Shown one piece after another: positions 17,264 to 26,200 of a stretch of 64,000 nt of DNA. The stretch's first letter is position 1, and the number at the start of each line of letters is the position of its first letter. The notes under the pieces are model-generated. The model did not search any database, was not told the origin of the DNA, and saw only the letters and a list, made by a program, of their open reading frames with translations. The position numbers were made by a program, and so were the translations under genes. The stretch spans positions 186,001 through 250,000 of the forward strand of contig NZ_JASPGD010000002.1 in NCBI RefSeq assembly GCF_030232885.1. Direction: 5' to 3'. The DNA is from Corynebacterium sp. MSK297. Its GTDB lineage: Bacteria > Actinomycetota > Actinomycetes > Mycobacteriales > Mycobacteriaceae.

Positions 17264-17285
17264 GTTCTAGGTCGCGACCTCATGG
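17264..17285. promoter_or_regulatory. Palindromic operator-like site upstream of hemE
   Basis: TTCTAGGTCGCGACCTC contains the perfect palindrome AGGTCGCGACCT (17269-17280). The same core is found at 30490-30505 and as a longer palindrome at 46889-46910. Here it ends at the hemE -10 box, a typical position for repressor binding. The regulator is unknown. Confidence 0.6.
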
Positions 17286-17297
17286 ATAATGGGGGCT
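17285..17297 (+). promoter_or_regulatory. Leaderless-type promoter of hemE
   Basis: GATAAT (17285-17290) lies seven bases before the ATG at 17298. This argues against the alternative ATG at 17289, which overlaps the -10 box. Confidence 0.5.
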
Positions 17298-18392
17298 ATG
17301 ACGCGTCGGAATTTGAATAATTCGCCTTTTCTTGCTGCTGCTCACGGCCGCACCCCGAGCCGCACCCCTGTGTGGTTTATGCGCCAGGCTGGCCGGAGCC
17401 TTCCCGAGTATCGCGAGCTACGTGAAGGAACCGGCATGCTGGATGCATGTTTTAAGCCCGACATGCTTGCGGAAATTACCATGCAGCCAGTCCGCCGCCA
17501 CGATGTCGATGCCGCAATTTTGTTTTCTGACATTGTCATCCCTTTGAAAGCAGCGGGCATTGACGTCGAAATTGTTCCGGGGCGCGGTCCTGTGATGGCA
17601 CATGCCGTGCGCACCCCACAGGATGTGCGCAACCTGCCGGTGCTCGACGATGACATCGCGGAGGTAGCAGAGGGCATTGGACTTATTCTCGATGAGCTTA
17701 CGGATTCCCAGGCGCTCATTGGTTTCGTTGGAGCTCCGTTTACTTTGGCTAGCTACCTCGTGGAAGGGGGGCCGTCGAAAAACCATGAGCGCACGAAATC
17801 GCTGATGCAATCAGACCCGGATACCTGGCATTTGCTGATGGAAAAGATCACCCCGACGGTAACCTGTTTTTTACAGACCCAGATTGCCGCGGGCATCGAT
17901 GCCATGCAGTTGTTTGATTCCTGGGCTGGATATCTCACAGAACGCGATTATCGAGAATTCGTGCTGCCCTATTCGCAGCGCATCCTTGAGACTGTGGATG
18001 GTGAGATCCCGCGTATCCACTTTGGCGTCGGCACGGGAGAATTACTTGGCGCGATGAGCGAGGCTGGTTCAGAAGTTATGGGTGTGGATTGGCGTGTTCC
18101 GATGGACAGTGCGGCTGAGCGTATTCACAGTGCTGTGGGGCCGCGGGTGTTGCAGGGTAACTTGGATCCTGCGATTTTGTTCAGCGGTGAGCAGGCAATG
18201 GCACGCGAGATTACCCGTATTAAAGGCGAAGCTGCTGACGCGATTGCTGTTGGTCACGCGACTGGCCACATTTTTAACCTCGGGCATGGCGTGTTACCTA
18301 ATACTGTGCCGGAAGATATTACGAAGGCCGTCGAGCTTATTCATAGTGTCGAGACCGGGGCGGTTGCTGCCCCGGAAAAGCATGAAAAATAA
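17298..18392 (+). CDS. hemE: Uroporphyrinogen decarboxylase
   Basis: A 364-residue enzyme converting uroporphyrinogen III to coproporphyrinogen III. Signatures include TPVWFMRQAGRSLPEYRELR at the N-terminus, with substrate-binding Arg residues. ILFSDIVIPLKAAGIDV, LIGFVGAPFTLASYLVEGG, the FDSWAGYL segment and HFGVGTGELLGAM are also present. The ATG at 17298 is preferred to one three codons earlier because of the promoter position. The last 11 bases overlap a possible small ORF. hemY follows, as in other actinobacteria. Confidence 0.95.
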   Translation: MTRRNLNNSPFLAAAHGRTPSRTPVWFMRQAGRSLPEYRELREGTGMLDACFKPDMLAEITMQPVRRHDVDAAILFSDIVIPLKAAGIDVEIVPGRGPVMAHAVRTPQDVRNLPVLDDDIAEVAEGIGLILDELTDSQALIGFVGAPFTLASYLVEGGPSKNHERTKSLMQSDPDTWHLLMEKITPTVTCFLQTQIAAGIDAMQLFDSWAGYLTERDYREFVLPYSQRILETVDGEIPRIHFGVGTGELLGAMSEAGSEVMGVDWRVPMDSAAERIHSAVGPRVLQGNLDPAILFSGEQAMAREITRIKGEAADAIAVGHATGHIFNLGHGVLPNTVPEDITKAVELIHSVETGAVAAPEKHEK

Positions 18393-18609
18393 AAAGCCTG
18401 AACAAAATCCTGAACAAAGCCTGAAAGCACCAGTAAAGCCCACCTTGACGACTGTGCCTCCAGACATGATCGCGCTGCAAACCATGGCCTCCGGTAACAG
18501 CCGCGAACTGTCGCAGCCTTCCTCCACCTATGATGCCCATGCTCTGGCCAAACTGAGATTTGACCCATATCAACCTATATTTGACCTACTCGGAGTGATT
18601 TTCCCATGA
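18382..18609 (+). CDS. Candidate small gene between hemE and hemY (75 residues)
   Basis: This ATG-to-TGA frame overlaps the end of hemE by 11 bases and the start of hemY by the four-base ATGA arrangement. It fills the whole hemE-hemY gap exactly, as a translationally coupled gene would. CCGGAAAAG lies just upstream as a possible ribosome binding site. The peptide starts MKNKKPEQNPEQSLKAP and ends YQPIFDLLGVIFP, polar with a hydrophobic tail. I know of no family for it. It may instead be a spurious frame that merely delivers ribosomes to hemY. Confidence 0.35.
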   Translation: MKNKKPEQNPEQSLKAPVKPTLTTVPPDMIALQTMASGNSRELSQPSSTYDAHALAKLRFDPYQPIFDLLGVIFP

Positions 18610-20153
18610 CCCGCTGTGCCATTATTGGAGCCGGACTCGCCGGCCTGACTGCTGCTTATCAGCTGCGCCAGGAACTGCCCTCGGCTCAGATTGATGTTTG
18701 GGAAGGTTCGGAGCGTATTGGTGGAAAGCTGCACACCGTGCCTTTCGATGGTGGTCCTGTTGACATGGGGGCAGAGGCGTTTTTGGCTCGGCGGGATGAC
18801 GCCCATGAGTTTTTCGCGGAATTGGGCCTTGCCGACGAGATTGTTTATCCCTCGGGGCTGCGTCCGGTGTTGTATGCCCAGGGCGCACACCATGTGCTGC
18901 CTGCCGGTGGTGTGATGGGGATTCCGGCGTCGGGAGAGTCTGTGGCCGGTGTGGTTAGCCCGGAAACGGTCACGGCTATTGATGCGGAAGCTCAACGCGA
19001 GCCGATTGGTTGGGAGGTTGGCGGAGATCAAAGCCTCGGCTTGTTGGTGCGCGATCGTTACAGTGATGAGGTTGTGGACCGCTGCGTTTCGGCTTTGTTG
19101 GGCGGGGTGTATTCCTGTGGTGCGGATGATTTGGGTATTCGTGCCACTGTTCCTGCTCTGGCCAATGCCCTGGATGCTTTGGCTCGCGCGGGTGAGCCGG
19201 TGACGCTGAGTGCCGCTGTCGCGCGGGTGGTTTCTTCTGGGAACAAGGCTGGCTCTTTGTCGTATGATTCTTCGGTTACCCAGGAGCCGAATAGTCCAGC
19301 CCAGGCGCTCAATAAGTCCGACCGCGAGGTGAAACCTGAAGCAAAATCAACCCCGGAGTCGAAACCAGCCCCGGTTTTTGGCACGTTCCGCAATGGCTAC
19401 GCCAGCTTGTATGAGCGTTTGGCGGAAGCCTCGGATGCTGAGATTTACCTGGAGACTTTTGTCACTGGGATCGCTGCGGTTTCTGAGTCAACAGATATGG
19501 CTCGCCCGCAGTACCGTCTGGTGGGCATGGGCGTGGATGAGACTCTTTACGACGCCGTCCTCGTTGCAACGCCGGCTCCGATGGCTTCGCGCATCTTGAA
19601 ATCTCTACCTGGCGCTACTGTGAAGGCTGCGGAGGCCATGAGTTCTATCAAATTGGCTAGTTCTGCTGTCGTGGGTCTGCGTTTTGCTTCGGATGTGGAC
19701 CCAGAAGGAAACGCGCTTCCAGAAAATTCTGGGATCCTCGTTGCTGCGGATCAACCGGGTGTGACAGCGAAGGCGTTCACCTTGTCGTCGCGGAAGTGGC
19801 CGCATTTGGCGCAGCGGGGAACGATTGTGCGTGCTAGCTTCGGCCGTTTCGGTGAGGATGCGATTACGCGGGCGCAGGAAGATGAGCTGGTTGATCATGC
19901 GCTCGATGATCTCGTTGCGATTACCGGGTTTGATGGTCGTGCCGCTGGGGTTGAAGAGATCTACACGCAGCGGTGGTTCGGAGGATTACCGCGCTATGAT
20001 CACACGCACACAGAAACTGTGCGTCGTGCGGAAGCCGAGCTTGCCGAGGCCGACCGCATCGCTGCTACTGGTGCGTGGGCTGGTGGGGTCGGTGTGCCGG
20101 CAGTGATTGCGCATGCGCGTAAGACGGCACGGGAGCTAGCCCGACAGCTGTAG
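18606..20153 (+). CDS. hemY: Coproporphyrinogen III oxidase / protoporphyrinogen oxidase (HemY/CgoX type)
   Basis: A 515-residue FAD enzyme. The dinucleotide-binding motif GAGLAGLTAAYQL is at the N-terminus, followed by GGKLHTVPFDGGPVDMGAEAFL. The family C-terminal FAD segment ends near TGAWAGGVGVPAVIAHA. In actinobacteria this protein oxidises coproporphyrinogen III to coproporphyrin III in the coproporphyrin-dependent haem pathway, with HemH/CpfC and HemQ/ChdC encoded elsewhere. A polar insert near residues 213-258 (Asn/Ser/Lys/Pro-rich) is unusual. The start codon overlaps the stop of the preceding small frame. Confidence 0.92.
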   Translation: MTRCAIIGAGLAGLTAAYQLRQELPSAQIDVWEGSERIGGKLHTVPFDGGPVDMGAEAFLARRDDAHEFFAELGLADEIVYPSGLRPVLYAQGAHHVLPAGGVMGIPASGESVAGVVSPETVTAIDAEAQREPIGWEVGGDQSLGLLVRDRYSDEVVDRCVSALLGGVYSCGADDLGIRATVPALANALDALARAGEPVTLSAAVARVVSSGNKAGSLSYDSSVTQEPNSPAQALNKSDREVKPEAKSTPESKPAPVFGTFRNGYASLYERLAEASDAEIYLETFVTGIAAVSESTDMARPQYRLVGMGVDETLYDAVLVATPAPMASRILKSLPGATVKAAEAMSSIKLASSAVVGLRFASDVDPEGNALPENSGILVAADQPGVTAKAFTLSSRKWPHLAQRGTIVRASFGRFGEDAITRAQEDELVDHALDDLVAITGFDGRAAGVEEIYTQRWFGGLPRYDHTHTETVRRAEAELAEADRIAATGAWAGGVGVPAVIAHARKTARELARQL

Positions 20154-20159
20154 AAGGAC

Positions 20160-20340
20160 ACCACCTCTGGCAAGTTCCACCTCCGGCAGCTCGCAACCTC
20201 GGAGAGGTCACAAGTGCTGGCAGGCCGCAACCTCCGGGAGGTTGCAACCTCGGGGAGGTCCCAAGTCCTGACAGGTTCCACCTCTGGCAGGTCGCAAACG
20301 CTGGGAGGTCGCCCGTTCCGACAAGGCTCAAACTTTGATA
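20160..20340. repeat. Degenerate repeats of GGAGGTYGCAACCTC type
   Basis: About eight variants of a 16-22-base unit containing GGCAGGTC, GCAACCTC or CACCTC occur in a row. They include the perfect palindrome GCAACCTCC-G-GGAGGTTGC at 20227-20245, which could act as a weak terminator after hemY but has no U-tract. Confidence 0.7.
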
Positions 20341-20468
20341 GGTCGTGCTCTGATAGCTCGTACTATGAGAGCTCGTAAGTTTTGGCAGAAAGATGCGCAG
20401 AGACTGCGAACCTCGTCAGTGACCTTGTCAGTCACCCCGTCAGTGATCTCGTGAGTGTAGGAACCCCG

Positions 20469-20481
20469 TAGACTAGGGTGC
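20469..20481 (+). promoter_or_regulatory. Leaderless-type promoter of hemL
   Basis: TAGACT (20469-20474) lies seven bases before the ATG, with no ribosome binding site. This suggests that hemL is transcribed separately from hemE-hemY. Confidence 0.5.
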
Positions 20482-21816
20482 ATGACTCAGAACAATTCAG
20501 ATGCTGCTGGTACCGGATTACCTTCTGCTCGTTCAGAGGAGTGGTTCCGCCGCGCGGTGGAGATAACCCCAGGTGGGGTGAACTCTCCAGCCCGCACATT
20601 CGACGCGGTCGGCGGTACCGCCCGGTTTATTCATCACGGCACAGGCTCCCGCTTATTCGACGTGGATGGAATTGAGTACGTCGATTTGCTGTGTTCTTAC
20701 GGCCCAGGAATCCATGGCAATGCTCATCCAGAGATCGTTGCGGCTGTCACCCGGGCCGCCGAAAAAGGACTTGGTTTCGGCACCCCAACCACCGGTGAGG
20801 TGGAACTGGCAGAGCTGATTGCTCAGCGTACCGCCGTCGACAAGGTTCGCCTGGTTAATTCGGGTACCGAAGCGACGATGACCGCCGTGCGCTTGGCGCG
20901 CGGATATACCGGCAAGAGCAAGATCATCAAGTTCCAGGGCTGCTACCACGGTCATGTTGATGCCCTGCTGGCTTCTGCTGGTTCGGGCGTGCTGACGTCG
21001 TCAAGTCCGGATTCTCCAGGCGTAACCAAGGCGCAGGCGTCGGAAACCATCGTCGTCCCGTACAACGATGTGGATGCTGTGCGCCAGGCATTTGCCGAAA
21101 ACCCGGGGGAGATTGCGGCGGTGATCGCCGAGGCCGCGGCCGGAAACATGGGAACCGTCGCCCCGGATGAAGGGTTTAACCAGGCGCTGAAGGAACTCGC
21201 CCACGACAATGATGCGCTGTTGATCCTCGATGAGGTTATGACTGGGTTCCGTACCTCGTACCAGGGGTGGTACGGCATTGATGGCGTGGCTGGTGACCTG
21301 GTCACTTTCGGCAAAGTTATTTCTGGTGGGTTGCCTGCCGCTGCTTTTGGTGGTCGTGCTGACATCATGGCGCACCTGGCGCCGGAAGGCCCCGTCTACC
21401 AGGCCGGAACCCTGTCGGGTAATCCGGTCGCCGTTGCGGCGGGAACGAAGTCGCTCCAGCTTGCCGACGAATCCCTGTACCAGCGTATTGGTGGGCATGC
21501 GGACAAACTCGGTGAGATGATTTCGCGTGCATTGCAGGCGGAAGGCGTTGCCCACAATATTCAGCGTGCCGGCACCATGTTGTCCGTGCGTTTCGCCGAA
21601 GGCCAGGGGCGCAACTTTGCTGATATGCAGGCTGCCGATACGTTCCGGTTTGGGCCGTTCTTCCACGCATTGCTGGATAACGGGGTGGTAGTGCCGCCTT
21701 CGGCCTTCGAGACCTGGTTCGTTCATGACGCGTTGGGTGATGCAGACTTCGAGATATTGGAAAAGGCACTGGCCCCGGCCGCGAAGGCTGCCGCTGCCGC
21801 ACAGCCGGTTGACTAA
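20482..21816 (+). CDS. hemL: Glutamate-1-semialdehyde 2,1-aminomutase
   Basis: A 444-residue PLP enzyme making 5-aminolevulinate from the HemA product. The substrate-side motif [12 protein letters not shown] is near the N-terminus. [29 protein letters not shown] and the DEVMTGFR metal/PLP aspartate segment follow. The PLP lysine lies in [18 protein letters not shown]. It has its own leaderless-type promoter. The phosphoglycerate-mutase-like gene starts 90 bases downstream, as in mycobacteria (Rv0524-Rv0525). Confidence 0.95.
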   Translation: MTQNNSDAAGTGLPSARSEEWFRRAVEITPGGVNSPARTFDAVGGTARFIHHGTGSRLFDVDGIEYVDLLCSYGPGIHGNAHPEIVAAVTRAAEKGLGFGTPTTGEVELAELIAQRTAVDKVRLVNSGTEATMTAVRLARGYTGKSKIIKFQGCYHGHVDALLASAGSGVLTSSSPDSPGVTKAQASETIVVPYNDVDAVRQAFAENPGEIAAVIAEAAAGNMGTVAPDEGFNQALKELAHDNDALLILDEVMTGFRTSYQGWYGIDGVAGDLVTFGKVISGGLPAAAFGGRADIMAHLAPEGPVYQAGTLSGNPVAVAAGTKSLQLADESLYQRIGGHADKLGEMISRALQAEGVAHNIQRAGTMLSVRFAEGQGRNFADMQAADTFRFGPFFHALLDNGVVVPPSAFETWFVHDALGDADFEILEKALAPAAKAAAAAQPVD

Positions 21817-21906
21817 TACCGTTGGAGTACCGCGTGGTTGATGGTCGGATTGTCACGCGGCCCGCAAGACCAGGACCCATAAAACCCGGAATAGGAGAAT
21901 TGCCCC

Positions 21907-22587
21907 ATGTCGAACACCTCACCCAGCGATCACCGTGCAGCCCACGAAGCTAAGCAAACCGGTGGTACGGGTTCGGAGATTCCAGTGACGATCGTCCACC
22001 TGGTGCGTCACGGGGAGGTCTTTAATCCCGGCAAGATTCTGTATGGGTGTATCCCGGGCTACCATCTGTCCTCGCGTGGTCACTCCATGGCGGCACGTAC
22101 CGCGAAATCGTTCGAAGGCCATGATGTGGCATATCTGGCGGCGTCGCCGTTGCTGCGTGCGCAACAAACCGCCCAACCAATCTCTCAAGTGACCGGGCTT
22201 GATATCGAGGAATGTCCCCAGGTGATTGAGTCTGGAAACGATTTTGAAGGCCTGCGCACGAAGGGGTGGCGTTCGCAGTTGTGGAACCCAAAGCGGTGGC
22301 CGCAGATGTATAACCCTCTGGAACCATCCTGGGGTGAGCCGTTCGTGGACATCGCCGATCGCATGATGGCGGCTGTGCACGATATCCGTGACAAGGCCGA
22401 AGGCCACGAGGGGATTGTGGTATCTCACCAATTGCCGATTGTTATGGTGCAACGCACGGTGCGCGGCCAGGCGTTGGCACATGCCCCATGGAATCGAGAG
22501 TGTGCCCTGGCGTCGGTGACCAGCTTGGTATTTAGCGGAAAAGACATTATTGATATCCGCTATTCCACCCCGGCCCGGGAGATTTAA
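21907..22587 (+). CDS. Histidine phosphatase (phosphoglycerate mutase-like) protein
   Basis: A 226-residue protein with the histidine-phosphatase motif VHLVRHGEVFNP (catalytic His followed by Gly-Glu). YLAASPLLRAQQTAQPI follows, and the second catalytic His is in IVVSHQLPIVM. It matches Rv0525 in position. The substrate is unknown; the conserved link to hemL and the cytochrome c maturation genes suggests a housekeeping role. The start follows AATAGGAGAATTGCCCC, a clear ribosome binding site. Confidence 0.85.
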   Translation: MSNTSPSDHRAAHEAKQTGGTGSEIPVTIVHLVRHGEVFNPGKILYGCIPGYHLSSRGHSMAARTAKSFEGHDVAYLAASPLLRAQQTAQPISQVTGLDIEECPQVIESGNDFEGLRTKGWRSQLWNPKRWPQMYNPLEPSWGEPFVDIADRMMAAVHDIRDKAEGHEGIVVSHQLPIVMVQRTVRGQALAHAPWNRECALASVTSLVFSGKDIIDIRYSTPAREI

Positions 22588-22668
22588 CACACACAGCTCA
22601 AGCCTTCAGATGCTGGCCCTAGTTCCCAACTTGGTTCAACTGCCATGTTGGGTGATACTAGGGGTACT

Positions 22669-23295
22669 ATGATTACGACTTTTGGACCATTCCGACGTTC
22701 CCGTGCCGCAGCGTCGCTTGTCGTGGCGGGGGCGTTGTCGTTGACTTTGGTTGCGTGTGCGTCGGAAGAAGCCAATAAGAATGCGGTTTCTGATGTGGGC
22801 GGAACGTTCGAGTTTCATACCCCGGGCGGGCAAACGGAAATCTTCTATGAAGAATCCGAGCGGCAGCCGATCGCTAACTTGCGTGGCCCGTCGTTGATGG
22901 ATGAGGGTGACGCCGTGGCGTTGGATGATTTCGCGGGCGAAGTCGTCGTCCTGAACTCGTGGGGCCAGTGGTGCGCGCCGTGTCGTGCGGAGGTAGATGA
23001 TCTGCAACGCGCCCACGAGAAGCTGAGTGAATCCGGTGGCACCGTTTTGGGCATTAACGTCCGAGACTACAATCAAACGATCTCGCAGGATTTCGTTAAA
23101 GATAACGGCGTGGAGTACCCGTCGATTTATGATCCGCCGTTCCGTTCCGCGGCTGCGTTGGGTGGTATTCCGACTTCTGTGGTGCCAACGACGATCGTCT
23201 TGGATAAACAACACCGCCCTGCCGCGGTTTTCCTGCGGGAAGTTACCGATCAGGACATTCTTGATGCAGCATTGCCGCTTCTCGACGAAAGCTAG
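22669..23295 (+). CDS. resA: TlpA/ResA-like thiol-disulfide lipoprotein
   Basis: About 208 residues from the ATG at 22669. A start nine codons earlier would spoil the signal peptide. The lipoprotein signal is RRSRAAASLVVAGALSLTLVAC, with a lipobox ending LVAC. The thioredoxin-like domain has VVLNSWGQWCAPCRAEV with the active CAPC pair. It includes a cis-Pro segment, VVPTTIVLD. Such proteins reduce apocytochrome c outside the membrane so that haem can be attached. It is the first of four genes for system II cytochrome c maturation. Confidence 0.88.
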   Translation: MITTFGPFRRSRAAASLVVAGALSLTLVACASEEANKNAVSDVGGTFEFHTPGGQTEIFYEESERQPIANLRGPSLMDEGDAVALDDFAGEVVVLNSWGQWCAPCRAEVDDLQRAHEKLSESGGTVLGINVRDYNQTISQDFVKDNGVEYPSIYDPPFRSAAALGGIPTSVVPTTIVLDKQHRPAAVFLREVTDQDILDAALPLLDES

Positions 23296-23304
23296 CCGAC
23301 GGTC

Positions 23305-24204
23305 GTGTCTATAGCTTCTAGGGAGTTTGTAAACCTGCTGAACCTCGAAAACCTGTATCCAGTGATTACCGAACAAGCCGTTAACGCCAGCTTTCACGCC
23401 AGTGCCAGTGCTAGTGTGTCTGCGTCGTCGTTTGCGGATGCCGCCGCCAGTGGCCCGCTGATTCTGGGCTTTCTTGCCGCCGCGCTGGCCGGGCTCGTGT
23501 CTTTTGCTTCGCCATGCGTCGTCCCGCTGGTCCCTGGCTACATTTCCTACCTTGCGGGGGTCGCGGGTGGCTCGGTGGAGTTGGATGACCGTTATGGTGT
23601 TCGCGTCGCCAAGCGCCGCCAGTGGGCCGTGGTTGGTGCATCGCTGCTATTCATCGCTGGGTTCACCACGGTTTTTTTGTTGGCGACGGTTTCTGTTTTC
23701 GGTGCTTTAAGTGCTATTAATGCCAATGCGGAAACCTTGCAGCGGGTCGGCGGCGTCGTCACGATCCTGATGGGGGTCGTGTTTTTGGGTGGCGTGAAAT
23801 TTCTGCAGCGTGATACTCGTGCTGAACCGAAAAAATGGAGCACCTGGGCGGGGGCGCCCCTGTTAGGAGGCGTGTTTGCTTTGGGCTGGACGCCGTGCCT
23901 GGGCCCGACTCTTGCGGCGATCATTTCGATTTCCGCTGGTACCGAAGGCAGCACCGCGGCCCGGGGTGTGATCATGATCATCGGTTATTGCCTAGGCCTG
24001 GGGCTGCCGTTTGTACTGTTCGCACTGGGCTCGGCCAAAGCGATGCGCTCTATCGATTGGTTGCGCAAGAATTCCCGCACCATTCAGACCATCGGTGGCG
24101 TGCTGATGATCCTCGTCGGTCTCGCGCTGGCGACGGGCTTGTGGGCGGAGTTCATTAGCTATATTCAGCAGTGGACTTTTGATTATGGAACGACTCTGAT
24201 TTAG
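23305..24204 (+). CDS. ccdA: CcdA-type thiol-disulfide transporter of cytochrome c maturation
   Basis: About 299 residues from a GTG at 23305; the first 45 residues are unusual (Ala/Ser-rich) and the true start may be later. CcdA motifs are SFASPCVVPLVPGYISYLAG and LGWTPCLGPTLAAI, whose two cysteines carry reducing equivalents across the membrane to ResA. About six hydrophobic helices are seen. It begins 9 bases after the ResA-like gene and precedes resB, so one operon is likely. Confidence 0.88.
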   Translation: MSIASREFVNLLNLENLYPVITEQAVNASFHASASASVSASSFADAAASGPLILGFLAAALAGLVSFASPCVVPLVPGYISYLAGVAGGSVELDDRYGVRVAKRRQWAVVGASLLFIAGFTTVFLLATVSVFGALSAINANAETLQRVGGVVTILMGVVFLGGVKFLQRDTRAEPKKWSTWAGAPLLGGVFALGWTPCLGPTLAAIISISAGTEGSTAARGVIMIIGYCLGLGLPFVLFALGSAKAMRSIDWLRKNSRTIQTIGGVLMILVGLALATGLWAEFISYIQQWTFDYGTTLI

Positions 24205-24293
24205 CCTGCCTCCCCTGTCCCATCACCCTAGCCACTCAACCCTAGCCAGCCAACCCGCTGACTATTCCCGCGATTTTCCTTAAGGAGCTCACC

Positions 24294-25958
24294 GTGGACA
24301 CTACCGCGCGCAAATCCTGGTTGCCCTGGCGATTGTGGAAACGAGCCTGGAACTGGCTGACCAGCATGCGTACGGCGCTGGTGTTGTTGTTCCTATTGGC
24401 CATAGCCGCGGTGCCGGGCGCATTGTTGCCGCAGCGTTCGTTGAATGAGGACAACGTCAACGAGTACATCGCGAATAACGGCAAGCTCGCCGAGGTCTAC
24501 GATTCGTTGCAGCTTTTCGACGTCTTCCAATCCTCGTGGTTTATCGCGATTTTCACGTTGCTGGCGGCCTCGCTGGTCGGCTGTATTATCCCGCGTAGTT
24601 GGGATCACTATAAGGCGTGGCGCGCGCGTCCGACTCGAGCCCCGCGTTTCTTGCACCGGATGCCGCATCACCACACGGGCACCTTGGACAAGTCGCTTGC
24701 CGACGCCCGCACTGAGACGTTAAGGCTGCTGCGCCGCTGGCGTATCTCGGAATTTAGTGCCGATGAGGACCGCGCCGGGAGACCGTCTATTTCTGCAGAG
24801 CGCGGTTATGGGCGTGAGCTGGCGAATTTGTTATTCCACATCGCGTTGGTTGCCATTTTGGTGACGGTGGCTGCAGGGCGCATGGTCTACTACGAGGGGC
24901 AGGTCATTATTGTTACTGAATCTGGTAGCTACGATGGTGCGGTCGAGCTGGACCAGTCCACTGAATTCTGTAATACTTCCGTCTCAAGCTATGACTCTTT
25001 CCGCGCTGGGCCGCTTTTCGACGGCACGGGCCTGAACCCGTTCTGTTTCATTGCCCATAATTTCCGCGCTGATTATCTGCCTAATGGGCAGGCGGAGATG
25101 TTCAGTTCTGATATTTCCTATGCGCAGGGCGACGAGATTTTCTCCGACCCGGAAACATGGGACGACTACCAGTTGCGGGTGAATGATCCGTTGCGTATTG
25201 ACGGCGACCGTGTTTATTTGCAGGGCCATGGGTTTGCGCCGACGTTTACCGTGAAGTGGCCTAATGGGGAAACCCGGACCCAGACTTGGCAGTTCCGACC
25301 GGATGATTTGGTGAACTTCTTGTCTTCCGGTGCGATGCGTTTCGATCCTCCTGCCGGCATGTACCCAGATCTGTATGAGCGCCGGCAGAACCAGATCGCA
25401 CTGCAGGGGTTGTTCGCGCCGACGGCTGATTGGCAGGGAGAGAATGGCGAGCTGCTGACTTCGGCTTTCCCAGAGATGCGTGACCCGGCGGTGGCGATTG
25501 ATGTTTACCGGGGTGATGCCGGATTGGATACGGGTATCGCGCAGTCAATTTTTGACCTGGACCAGACCCTGATTCACAGTGGCCAGTTGCAGAAGTTGGA
25601 GCGTGTGAACCTGGAAGTAGGCGAGTCCATCACCCTGGACGATGGTACTGAGCTGACTTTCGACGGTGCTTCGGAGTTTGCGAACTACCAGGTCGCGAAC
25701 GATCCCTTCCAGCGCTGGGTGTTGCTGTCGACGATCGTGATGTTGTTGTCGTTGGTAGGTTCGCTGGTGATTAAGCGTCGCCGTATTTGGGTGCGGTTTA
25801 CTGATAATGGCGATGGCACCACCGGTATCGAGATGGCTGGACTGGCTCGTACTGACCGCGCTGGTTGGGGAGAAGAGCTGGATAGGATCTACCGGGAGCT
25901 TTTTGATCTTCCGGACCCGGATGATGTGGAAGAAGACGAATTGTATTCCCGGGACTAG
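24294..25958 (+). CDS. resB: ResB-like cytochrome c biogenesis protein
   Basis: A 554-residue ResB-family protein. N-terminal membrane helices start at SMRTALVLLFLLAIAAVPGALLPQR, a family signature. Further helices lie near SSWFIAIFTLLAASLVGC and LLFHIALVAILVTVAAGRM. A large extracytoplasmic domain and a last helix (WVLLSTIVMLLSLVGSLV) precede a short cytoplasmic tail. With CcsA it forms the haem lyase that attaches haem to exported apocytochrome c. The GTG start follows AAGGAG. It corresponds to Rv0528. Confidence 0.9.
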   Translation: MDTTARKSWLPWRLWKRAWNWLTSMRTALVLLFLLAIAAVPGALLPQRSLNEDNVNEYIANNGKLAEVYDSLQLFDVFQSSWFIAIFTLLAASLVGCIIPRSWDHYKAWRARPTRAPRFLHRMPHHHTGTLDKSLADARTETLRLLRRWRISEFSADEDRAGRPSISAERGYGRELANLLFHIALVAILVTVAAGRMVYYEGQVIIVTESGSYDGAVELDQSTEFCNTSVSSYDSFRAGPLFDGTGLNPFCFIAHNFRADYLPNGQAEMFSSDISYAQGDEIFSDPETWDDYQLRVNDPLRIDGDRVYLQGHGFAPTFTVKWPNGETRTQTWQFRPDDLVNFLSSGAMRFDPPAGMYPDLYERRQNQIALQGLFAPTADWQGENGELLTSAFPEMRDPAVAIDVYRGDAGLDTGIAQSIFDLDQTLIHSGQLQKLERVNLEVGESITLDDGTELTFDGASEFANYQVANDPFQRWVLLSTIVMLLSLVGSLVIKRRRIWVRFTDNGDGTTGIEMAGLARTDRAGWGEELDRIYRELFDLPDPDDVEEDELYSRD

Positions 25959-26200
25959 CGCAAGCGTTGTCAGCCTTAGTTGGGCCCAATGGCCGGTGAA
26001 TCGGCAAAATTGGGGATGCGGACATTTTTAGAGTTTGCTGTTTTGCGGCTACGCGTTCATCATCCGAAAGGATTATGTCGAACCTATCGTTAGTTGAGGT
26101 TCACGGCTGGTCTGCGGTAGCTTGAAATGCAAATGTTTCCTGCGGCATCCGCGGATGTTGGTCCGGAAACGTCGTGATCACGATAGGAAAGTGTGAATTA

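Larger units (their letters stand above)
20154..20481 (+). other. 328-base spacer upstream of hemL
   Basis: It is mostly repeat-derived sequence (20160-20340), then an AT-balanced stretch with three CAGTGAYCT/CAGTCACC-like units, then the hemL promoter. No gene was seen. Confidence 0.6.
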
